5,070 bases of DNA from Cyclobacteriaceae bacterium. GTDB taxonomy: Bacteria; Bacteroidota; Bacteroidia; Cytophagales; Cyclobacteriaceae. Numbering within the stretch: the first letter of the stretch is position 1; the number at the start of each line of letters is the position of its first letter. Positions 1-5,070 of this stretch are shown one piece after another. The notes beneath the pieces were generated by a model that was not told the origin of the DNA, did no database searches, and worked only from the letters and a program-made list of their open reading frames with translations. Position numbers and translations under genes: made by a program. The stretch spans positions 1 to 5,070 of the forward strand of contig JAOUOM010000222.1 of assembly GCA_029880385.1 (NCBI GenBank), written 5' to 3'.

Positions 1-79
1 TGGAAAACAAAATCCAACTACGCAAAAACCAAGTACAATTAGCAAACTTATTATTTATTAACTAAAATAATTTTTAAAA
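1..79 (+). other. A/T-rich leader, possibly with the end of an upstream gene
   Basis: This stretch precedes the first complete gene and is very rich in A and T, most strongly at 48-79. All three plus frames are open from the window edge and stop at 40-42 (TAG), 59-61 (TAA) and 63-65 (TAA). Any of them could be the tail of an upstream gene, and 13 to 20 codons are too few to choose. I see no TAnnTTTG promoter here. The gene at 80 may therefore be co-transcribed with something upstream, or its promoter may lie outside the window. The lack of a Shine-Dalgarno sequence and the A-rich run just before the ATG fit Bacteroidota translation starts. Confidence 0.4.
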
Positions 80-718
80 ATGAAAGCCCTTAAAAACATA
101 CTATTTCTCGCACTTATCGTCATGATAGTAATGCCGGTAATGGCCCAAAAGGTCAAAGACAAAGATTTTAAGACCAAATTAAAGCTGGCAAAAAAGGAAG
201 CAAAAAGCTATGAAGATGAAGGTTGGTACGTAGCCCCCGGTGATCTTCCGCTTGAAAAGCAACTTGAAAACACCTATGTAAAGCAATTGGAAGAAGACGA
301 CTATGGCTATCCCAAATACATCGTTAGCTCTGGCAACTCGGTGGCAGGTACCCAGTCGGCAGCCAAACTGCAGGCAACCGAGCTGGCCAAATTGGAAATT
401 GCGAACCAATTGTCGTCCCAGATTGCAGCGACCATCGATAATCAGGTGGCTAACAACCAGATAAACAGTGAGGAAGCTGCCACACTTCAAAAAACAGTTG
501 CGGCCTCAAAAAGTATCATCGCAACACGCATGGGACGTGTGATTGGGATGGTGGAGATGTACCGCAAAAATGAAAAAACCAAGAATATTGAATGTGCCGT
601 CCGTATCGGGTATAGTGTAGAGATGGCCAAGCAAATGGCTCTTGCTGTAATGAAAGAGCAATTGCAGGATGAAGCCAACATTGCTTCGGATAAATTGGAA
701 AAGCTTCTTGATTTCTGA
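80..718 (+). CDS. Secreted LPP20-like conserved protein
   Basis: A 212-residue exported protein of unknown function. Residues 1-22 form a clear signal peptide: a K-containing start, a long hydrophobic stretch (about 7-21) and a VMA cut before Q23. There is no lipobox cysteine, so the product should be soluble in the periplasm or attached through a partner, not a lipoprotein. Residues 28-75 are charged and helical, with the segment GWYVAPGDLPLEKQL (about 48-62). Residues 92-125 form an alanine-rich amphipathic helix (ATELAKLEIANQL), followed by beta-type segments ending in VRIGYSVEMAK (about 174-184). This order is what I recall of LPP20-like proteins in Bacteroidota, which are usually annotated as hypothetical; the match is from memory. 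The ATG at 80 is chosen because it opens the signal peptide. The gene ends 13 bases before a strong terminator and converges on the receptor gene. The biochemical role is unknown. Confidence 0.85.
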   Translation: MKALKNILFLALIVMIVMPVMAQKVKDKDFKTKLKLAKKEAKSYEDEGWYVAPGDLPLEKQLENTYVKQLEEDDYGYPKYIVSSGNSVAGTQSAAKLQATELAKLEIANQLSSQIAATIDNQVANNQINSEEAATLQKTVAASKSIIATRMGRVIGMVEMYRKNEKTKNIECAVRIGYSVEMAKQMALAVMKEQLQDEANIASDKLEKLLDF

Positions 719-731
719 TCATAGGTATAGT

Positions 732-773
732 CATAAAAAAAGGCCGGCTCCAGGGAGCCGGCCTTTTTTTATG
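732..773. terminator. Two-way intrinsic terminator
   Basis: A perfect 19-bp inverted repeat (732-750 with 755-773) with a four-base loop (CAGG, 751-754). The core is GC-rich (GGCCGGCTC at 742-750 against GAGCCGGCC at 755-763), with seven A on the left (735-741) and seven T on the right (764-770). Read on either strand it gives a GC stem followed by a U tract. It can therefore end both the plus-strand gene that stops at 718 and the minus-strand receptor gene that stops at 835, which lies 61 bases away. Confidence 0.95.
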
Positions 774-834
774 TGATTTTGTTGCCTGACCGGATGCGAA
801 CCCGTTAATCGCCCCAGCACGACAAACCGCCCAT

Positions 835-3270
835 TTAGAAATTTACCTTCATGCCTACATTGAAAGCCCTGGGCATGCCCGGCCTGAGCCCGGATGGCCT
901 TCTGGCTACGGCATAGTGGTTATTCAGTATGTTGTTTACTGACAGGTTAAACGACATGTTCCGTACCAAAAAGAAATTGCTACTAATATCCAGTAACAGG
1001 ATTCCTTTTACCAGTTCATGGGATGGAATAGAACCCTGTCCGGGAGCCGTGCGAACCGCACTCTGATATTTGGTGTTTAGAAGCAGGTTGGCCCGCTTAT
1101 GCTGGATGCCTGTGCTCATAAAAAACTGATGCGTGGCAACATAGGGCATTTTATCTCCTTTTAGGACAGACTCCCATTGTTCCAGGTCGGAATCAAATGA
1201 TTTGGTAAAAAATGCATCGGTCAGGGTATAGGACAGGGTAACCGGCAATGAAAAATTTCGTTCATTGCCACCTATCAGATCCATTCCTGCCTGCAATTCC
1301 ATCCCTTGGGTGACAGCTGTTCCGGCATTGAATACATCCCCTGTCCCGATTCCGCCTGCTGCTGCGACATCACGGCCCAGCATGTGCTGGTAGTCGTTAT
1401 AAAAAAGGACGATGGTGCCTTCAATCCGACTGTTGTATTTCCGGATACCCAATTCGTAATTAATGCTGCTCTCGGGCTCTGTATCTGCTTTGCTTCCGGG
1501 AGGTGCAAAACCCCGATGGATACCCCCAAAGGTTTTTAGCCGGTTGTTAATGGCATAGTTGACGCCAATGCCAGGCAGCCACACGGCCACCTGATTTTCA
1601 CGCGTAACCAGATTCGCACCTGTCCGTTCCACATCATTTTTGCCAAAATCCTCCTGGGAAAGGACCATATTTTCGTAGCGTATTCCAGGCGTAAACGACA
1701 GGTTGTCCATGGAAAGCTTATAGAAAGCATAACCGGCAAATGACCGGGCCTGGTTGATTTTATTGTCCTGTGAACCAGCCGTACCTGCTGAGACAAGCTT
1801 CATCACACGGTTGTTCATGGCATAGCCATCTTCCCACTGAAAGCGGTTTTCCTGATCCTCATGCAGCCTGCCACTTATGTGCAAGTCGTGGCTCCATTTG
1901 CCAGTTTCAAATTCAATGTCAACCACCGTCTGTACCCCTTGTGAATAATAGCTGCGGTTATTGGCCCGGACTTTTAGATTGGTCGTGTCGGAAAAACTTT
2001 CACCTTTCAATACCGCATATTCCCAGTCATAAAGCAGCGGATCCCCCAGTATGCCGTCAATGCCTGACCTTCCACCTGTTACAGCCTGTAGCTTGTACCA
2101 GTTGCGCTGAAAATCATTTCGATAGACGGTCGTCAGTACATTGAACCATCCGGGTATTTCGACAAAGTGCTGGGCAGATAATCGTCGTTGATTGGCGAGC
2201 ATGTGGTCGGCTTGGGAAGCAGCGTAGCGTTGAAATGGATTTGCCATGAAATCCGTTTCACTCAGACCCACGTAGGTTTCATTGGCATCCTCGGTTGTTT
2301 GCCCTGCCGTCATGCTCAAAGACTGATAAATCAGGGTTTCCGGTTTTGTATTTACACTGAGCTTAAGCTGGTAGTCTTTTTTGTCAAATCCGGTAGACTG
2401 GCCTCCGGGCAATGTTTTGAATCCATCGGCACCATATTGAAAGGTTTCAACCAAAAAACCCACACGGTCGTATCGGTCACCGGCATAGGCATGCAGGTTT
2501 CGGTATCCATAGCTTCCGCCGGTCAGTTGTATTTTTGATGAGAGCTGGCCGGGTATGGGTGTGGACATGAAATTGATTGCGCCGCCTGTGGTAAATGGTC
2601 CGAAACGAACCTGACTTGATCCTTTTAATACTTCGATACTACTCATTCGGCCCATAGTAGGAAAATAGTAAGCGGAAGGGGACGCATAGGGGGCGGGTGC
2701 GGCCAATATCCCGTCCTCCATGAGGGTTATCCGCGCACTTCGTTCCAGTCCTGAGCCCCGCATGCCAATGTTTGGCCGCAGGCCAAAACCATCTTCTTCC
2801 TGGATGTTGACGCCAGGCACCATTTTCAGTACATCATTGACGTTTGTGTAGTTGTAATTTTTCAGGTCTTTTTTCGAAATGTAGGACACCGAGCCGGGTA
2901 TGTCGTTGATCCCTAACCGTCCCAGCGAAAGGCTTTGTGTCTCGACGATCAGTTGGGGGAGGTCTGTTACACTTTCTTTCAGTTGTACGACGCGTGTGGC
3001 AGTTGCACGAATGTCTATATCCTCTTTATAGGTCGTATATCCTTCGCCACTCACTACGAGGGTATAGGTAGCAGGGGGAATACCTGCAAGGTTGAAGTTG
3101 CCTTTGCCGTCTGTCAGCGTACCAAAGGTTGTGTTTTGTAAAAATACCCGCATACCAGGTATGCCAATCGCATCCGAAATTTCCTGTACACTACCTGTCA
3201 GATTATAGGTTTGTGACCAGGAAATGTAACTGACTATCAGAAGGATAATCGATAAAATTGATTTATTCAT
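835..3270 (-). CDS. TonB-dependent outer-membrane receptor, FecA-like
   Basis: An 811-residue outer-membrane active transporter, probably for a ferric chelate, powered by TonB-ExbB-ExbD. Residues 1-19 are a signal peptide with a cut before Q20. Residues about 21-97 form a carboxypeptidase-regulatory-like beta-sandwich (LTGSV, then GTLTDGKGNFNLAGIP at 50-65), common on Bacteroidota receptors. A TonB-box-like segment (LPQLIVETQ) lies at about 104-112. The plug spans about 120-240, with NIGMRGSG (167-174), LMEDGILAAPAPY (183-195), then EVLKGSSQVRFGPFTTGGAINF (213-234, key residues KGSS, GP and GGAINF). These plug motifs resemble E. coli FecA, whose plug has a DGIPAAFAPY and RYGPQSVGGVVNF arrangement. 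The beta-barrel fills about 245-811 and ends in phenylalanine, as expected for insertion by BAM. The FecA N-terminal signalling domain is absent, so control through a FecR-type anti-sigma factor is not expected. Length is normal and the frame is intact. The substrate cannot be read from sequence; ferric citrate or a siderophore is an inference. Confidence 0.93.
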   Translation of the reverse strand: MNKSILSIILLIVSYISWSQTYNLTGSVQEISDAIGIPGMRVFLQNTTFGTLTDGKGNFNLAGIPPATYTLVVSGEGYTTYKEDIDIRATATRVVQLKESVTDLPQLIVETQSLSLGRLGINDIPGSVSYISKKDLKNYNYTNVNDVLKMVPGVNIQEEDGFGLRPNIGMRGSGLERSARITLMEDGILAAPAPYASPSAYYFPTMGRMSSIEVLKGSSQVRFGPFTTGGAINFMSTPIPGQLSSKIQLTGGSYGYRNLHAYAGDRYDRVGFLVETFQYGADGFKTLPGGQSTGFDKKDYQLKLSVNTKPETLIYQSLSMTAGQTTEDANETYVGLSETDFMANPFQRYAASQADHMLANQRRLSAQHFVEIPGWFNVLTTVYRNDFQRNWYKLQAVTGGRSGIDGILGDPLLYDWEYAVLKGESFSDTTNLKVRANNRSYYSQGVQTVVDIEFETGKWSHDLHISGRLHEDQENRFQWEDGYAMNNRVMKLVSAGTAGSQDNKINQARSFAGYAFYKLSMDNLSFTPGIRYENMVLSQEDFGKNDVERTGANLVTRENQVAVWLPGIGVNYAINNRLKTFGGIHRGFAPPGSKADTEPESSINYELGIRKYNSRIEGTIVLFYNDYQHMLGRDVAAAGGIGTGDVFNAGTAVTQGMELQAGMDLIGGNERNFSLPVTLSYTLTDAFFTKSFDSDLEQWESVLKGDKMPYVATHQFFMSTGIQHKRANLLLNTKYQSAVRTAPGQGSIPSHELVKGILLLDISSNFFLVRNMSFNLSVNNILNNHYAVARRPSGLRPGMPRAFNVGMKVNF

Positions 3271-3291
3271 TGCTCAATTATTTTTTCTATT

Positions 3292-3316
3292 CTTATTTAG
3301 ACTAATTCTAAATAAG
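3292..3316. promoter_or_regulatory. Palindromic operator at the receptor promoter
   Basis: A perfect inverted repeat with 10-bp arms, CTTATTTAGA (3292-3301) and TCTAAATAAG (3307-3316), around a 5-base centre (CTAAT). It lies 21 bases upstream of the receptor ATG and starts one base past the -7-like element, so it should cover the transcription start, where a bound protein would block initiation. The TTTAG...CTAAA half-sites resemble operators of DtxR/IdeR/MntR-type metal repressors more than the classic Fur box. This fits a gene for iron-chelate uptake, but the regulator is inferred. There is no T-tract after the repeat, so it is not a terminator. Confidence 0.65.
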
Positions 3317-3317
3317 G

Positions 3318-3347
3318 CAAATTTGAACAATTTTATGGAACTACCAA
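3318..3347 (-). promoter_or_regulatory. Bacteroidota-type promoter of the receptor gene
   Basis: Read on the minus strand, TTG (3345-3347) is followed after 19 bases by CAAATTTG (3318-3325). The Bacteroidota sigma-ABfr pattern is TTG, about 19 bases, then TAnnTTTG; the -7 element here differs from it only in its first base. Transcription would begin inside the inverted repeat at 3292-3316, leaving a leader of about 30 to 45 bases. The start region before the ATG (3271-3290) is A-rich on the coding strand and has no Shine-Dalgarno sequence, which is normal for the phylum. Confidence 0.55.
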
Positions 3348-3465
3348 ATATTTCGCGTGTCTAATTTCAAATTTTCCAGGCCAGCGGGTATAAGGTATAG
3401 GCTGGTACCCGTCACGGCTAGTCATGGAGTTATGCGGAAATGGCACCTTGGTAGGGCCTGTCTGC
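3348..3465. other. Spacer between amidohydrolase and receptor genes
   Basis: I see no gene in this spacer. It holds a small stem, CGGGTA (3385-3390) against TACCCG (3406-3411), and an overlapping CCAGC/GCTGG pair (3381-3385 and 3401-3405). Neither is followed by a T-tract on the minus strand, so a proper intrinsic terminator for the amidohydrolase gene is not evident, and some read-through into the receptor gene is possible. Confidence 0.5.
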
Positions 3466-4713
3466 TTATCGGTACCGTTTGCCGCCTTTGATCACCAGGA
3501 CTACCTTTTTCAGGGCTTCGATGTTTTCAAGCGGATCCCCTTCCACGGCAATGATGTCGGCCAAATACCCGTTTTCGATTTTCCCCAGTTCGTCGAACCC
3601 CAGAAAGGTGGCATTTACGGATGTGACAGATCGCAGCACTGCGAGGGCAGGTAGTCCATAGGCAACCATCAGTTCCGGTTCCCGCGCATTTTCGCCATGT
3701 GGAAATACCCCCACATCACCACCGGCCAGCAGGGTGACACCCGCTTCCATTGCATTCCGGAACATTTGGCGTTTTTGAAGGATTTCAGCCGGTTCGGTCT
3801 CCACCCCTTTTTTCCACCCACGGTATTGCGTAATGGCATCCGTTGCTGCCAGGGTAGGGCAAAAGGCCACACCCCGGGCTTTCATAAGCCTGAATACGTC
3901 AGGAGTGCCTTCCGATCCATGTTCGATACTCGACACGCCGGCCAGAGTAGCCCGGCGCATGCCTTCGGTAGTGCTGGCATGTGCCACCACCTTTCGTCCG
4001 CTACTTGCGGCTGTTTGTACGATCAGGGTTAGCTCCTCTGTCGAAAAAGTAGGCATTGCCTCCCCGTTTATTCCCCATCGGTAGTCAGCATATACCTTGA
4101 TAACATCCGCACCCTTGCCTATCTGGTCGCGTACCACCTTCACCAGATCCTGTCCATCGGCTGCTTCGGCACCTAGCGGCACATCAAATTCCGGGGCATA
4201 GCCCTTTGGTCCATAGCTACCCGTAGCTACAATGGCCCGTCCAGCCACGAGCATCCGTGGCCCGTTTATGATCCCCATTTCAATGCTTTGCCTGATCGCT
4301 ACATCGGCATAGCCAGCCCCTTCCGATCCCAGGTCGCGGAGTGAGGTGTAGCCTGCCAGCAACGTTCGCCTGGCCATTTCGGCTCCCCGTATGGCCCGGA
4401 GGCTCTGCGCTTCTTTCAGCACCTGGTCGTTCCAGGGCATTTCGTTGTACGGGTACAGCAACAAATGACCGTGGGCCTCAATCATGCCCGGCATGAGTGT
4501 GGCATTGCCCAGGTCGATTACCGAGTCGATGGTTACTGCAGGCAGCCGGCCTGTGGGCCCGGCATACGTAATCCGCTCGCCCTCGATGATGACCGTCCAG
4601 TTTTTGTGCATTTCCTCACCATCAAACAGCCGGGCACTCGTCAGTAAAATGGATTGCGCGCATAGTCCCAGTACGAGACCTGTGCCCACGGCAAACAGAA
4701 AGGCTCTTTTCAT
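3466..4713 (-). CDS. Exported metal-dependent amidohydrolase, imidazolonepropionase/prolidase-like
   Basis: A 415-residue hydrolase of the amidohydrolase superfamily, in the group often labelled Xaa-Pro dipeptidase or imidazolonepropionase-related (COG1228-like). The start at 4713 is preferred over one at 4788: it opens a good signal peptide (MKRAFLFAVGTGLVLGLCA, cut before Q20), while the 25 extra residues would bury it. C18 does not sit in a proper lipobox, so periplasmic export is likelier than lipidation. The metal ligands are all present: H81 and H83 (HGH, after MPGMIEA), K206 (VIKVY, the likely carboxylated lysine), H245 (VVAHAS), H265 (IEHGS) and D333 (AGGDVG). The VFPHGENARE segment (336-345) and the C-terminal GKIENGYLADIIAVEGDPL (377-395) are typical of the group, the latter rebuilding the small beta-domain together with residues 21-75. 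An intact binuclear site predicts activity. The substrate is unknown: peptides ending in proline, acyl-amino acids, or an imidazolone-like ring are possible. It is co-oriented with the receptor gene but separated by a promoter-containing spacer. Confidence 0.9.
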   Translation of the reverse strand: MKRAFLFAVGTGLVLGLCAQSILLTSARLFDGEEMHKNWTVIIEGERITYAGPTGRLPAVTIDSVIDLGNATLMPGMIEAHGHLLLYPYNEMPWNDQVLKEAQSLRAIRGAEMARRTLLAGYTSLRDLGSEGAGYADVAIRQSIEMGIINGPRMLVAGRAIVATGSYGPKGYAPEFDVPLGAEAADGQDLVKVVRDQIGKGADVIKVYADYRWGINGEAMPTFSTEELTLIVQTAASSGRKVVAHASTTEGMRRATLAGVSSIEHGSEGTPDVFRLMKARGVAFCPTLAATDAITQYRGWKKGVETEPAEILQKRQMFRNAMEAGVTLLAGGDVGVFPHGENAREPELMVAYGLPALAVLRSVTSVNATFLGFDELGKIENGYLADIIAVEGDPLENIEALKKVVLVIKGGKRYR

Positions 4714-4825
4714 AATATACGGGTCAATTTTTGCTTCCAAGGTAGCCATTCTTATCCTGAAGGGAAAGCAAATCCGATCCATTTCCACCCGACATGTAGG
4801 CAGGCAGCGGCCGGGACAGGCCTTT

Positions 4826-4919
4826 TAGCAACGGGGCTACCCGTGCTCCGCTGTATCTTTCCATCCTGCCCACTCCCTCATCGCTCAATGGAAAGGATGC
4901 CGCTCCGCCCGGGGCTGGG
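4826..4919 (-). ncRNA. Candidate structured RNA, Flavo-1-like Bacteroidota element
   Basis: On the minus strand, AGCCCCGGGCGGAGCGGCAT (4916-4897) leads into CTTTCC (4895-4890). This pairs with GGAAAG (4862-4857) across a 27-base loop, followed by ATACAGCGGAGCACGGGTAG (4856-4837) and CCCCGTTGCTAAAA. CCCG (4913-4910) can pair with CGGG (4843-4840), which places two AGCGG purine segments opposite each other in an internal loop. I recall this arrangement (AGCGGCATCC, stem, GATAYAGCGG, CGGG, TAGC) as a widespread intergenic element of Flavobacteria and relatives, probably Rfam Flavo-1. The family name is from memory and unverified. It lies 112 bases upstream of the amidohydrolase ATG, so it may be in its leader or at the 3' end of an upstream gene. 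Confidence 0.5.
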
Positions 4920-4934
4920 GAGGGGGAAGATGGG
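4911..4934 (+). other. G-quadruplex motif
   Basis: Four G runs on the plus strand (4911-4914, 4917-4920, 4922-4926 and 4932-4934) with short loops CT, A and AAGAT fit the usual G3+N1-7 rule. The minus strand, from which the amidohydrolase message would read, is C-rich here, so the motif would form in the template DNA strand rather than in that transcript. It overlaps the 5' edge of the candidate RNA element. Confidence 0.45.
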
Positions 4935-4941
4935 CCTTTTA

Positions 4942-5070
4942 TCACCTCGCCAACTACCTGGATTTATTTACAAACAGCTTTGGGACGGTTTTGGTAGCCA
5001 CTGGTGACATATTGGCGGCAGTTGAGTGATATCCCAATGCGTACGCAAACGTACGGCAGCTGGCCGGATA
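4942..5070. other. Right-end segment without an assigned gene
   Basis: All three minus-strand frames run open from the window edge and stop at 4964-4966, 4968-4970 and 4954-4956, giving tails of 33 to 38 codons. None has a recognisable family motif. Any one may be the end of a gene entering from the right, which would then precede the structured element and the amidohydrolase. A CGTACG-CAAA-CGTACG inverted repeat (5040-5055) lies here; the minus strand of it contains TACGTTTG (5046-5053), a full match to the TAnnTTTG promoter element, but the partner TTG would fall outside the window. Confidence 0.3.

Larger units (their letters stand above)
4819..4941. repeat. 9-bp direct repeats flanking the structured element
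   Basis: GGCCTTTTA occurs at 4819-4827 and again at 4933-4941, in the same orientation, framing the candidate RNA element with 105 bases between copies. Such a pair could be a target-site duplication left by insertion, a conserved part of the element, or chance. No inverted ends or transposase are visible. Confidence 0.35.

Noticed and set aside
1770..2144. A 124-codon plus-strand open frame inside the receptor gene
   Set aside because: It is fully antisense to a clear receptor barrel, is rich in C, H and S, and shows no family features.
3292..3316. Inverted repeat read as a terminator
   Set aside because: The arms are A/T-rich, no T-tract follows, and it lies just upstream of a start codon next to a promoter-like sequence, so an operator is more likely.
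3381..3411. Possible terminator after the amidohydrolase gene
   Set aside because: The competing 5- and 6-bp stems are short with long loops, and no T-tract follows on the minus strand.
3697..4032. A 111-codon plus-strand open frame inside the amidohydrolase gene
   Set aside because: It is antisense to conserved catalytic segments of the hydrolase and has no recognisable domain.
4714..4788. Extended N-terminus of the amidohydrolase starting at 4788
   Set aside because: The extra 25 residues would place the signal peptide internally, and the start at 4713 gives a standard exported protein.
4724..4945. A 73-codon minus-strand open frame across the structured element
   Set aside because: It overlaps the candidate RNA and the amidohydrolase leader, has a P/S/G-rich low-complexity start and no known motif. 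It looks like a chance frame over a non-coding element.

Overview
The window looks like a piece of a Bacteroidota chromosome, probably an environmental or aquatic member such as a Cytophagales or Chitinophagales relative. This rests on several things seen together: a TonB-dependent receptor that starts with a carboxypeptidase-regulatory-like domain, signal peptides that cut just before Q, A/T-rich start regions without Shine-Dalgarno sequences, and a promoter fitting the Bacteroidota TTG/TAnnTTTG pattern. A short element that resembles a recurrent Bacteroidota structured RNA also points this way. The exact taxon cannot be read from the sequence.

Layout. Positions 1-79 are an A/T-rich leader that may hold the last codons of an upstream gene. 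A secreted LPP20-like protein of 212 residues lies at 80-718 on the plus strand. A near-ideal two-way terminator (732-773) separates it from the convergent, minus-strand TonB-dependent receptor of the FecA-like type (835-3270, 811 residues). Upstream of the receptor, 3271-3465 carries a promoter-like sequence and a perfect 10-bp inverted repeat that would overlap the transcription start, so the receptor is probably under a metal-responsive or similar repressor. Next, also on the minus strand, is an exported metal-dependent amidohydrolase of the imidazolonepropionase/prolidase-like group (3466-4713, 415 residues from the preferred start). The remaining 357 bases (4714-5070) have no convincing complete gene. 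They hold a structured element on the minus strand (about 4826-4919), flanked by 9-bp direct repeats, and a G-quadruplex motif on the plus strand.

How the genes may work together. The amidohydrolase and the receptor point the same way, but 195 bases with an independent promoter and operator lie between them, so they are not clearly one operon. The receptor probably imports a ferric chelate in a TonB-dependent way. The amidohydrolase would act in the periplasm on an unknown amide or peptide-like substrate. A shared role is possible but not shown. The LPP20-like gene is transcribed separately. I see no defence system, CRISPR array, tRNA, rRNA or insertion sequence. The most interesting parts are non-coding: the operator at the receptor promoter and the structured element upstream of the amidohydrolase.
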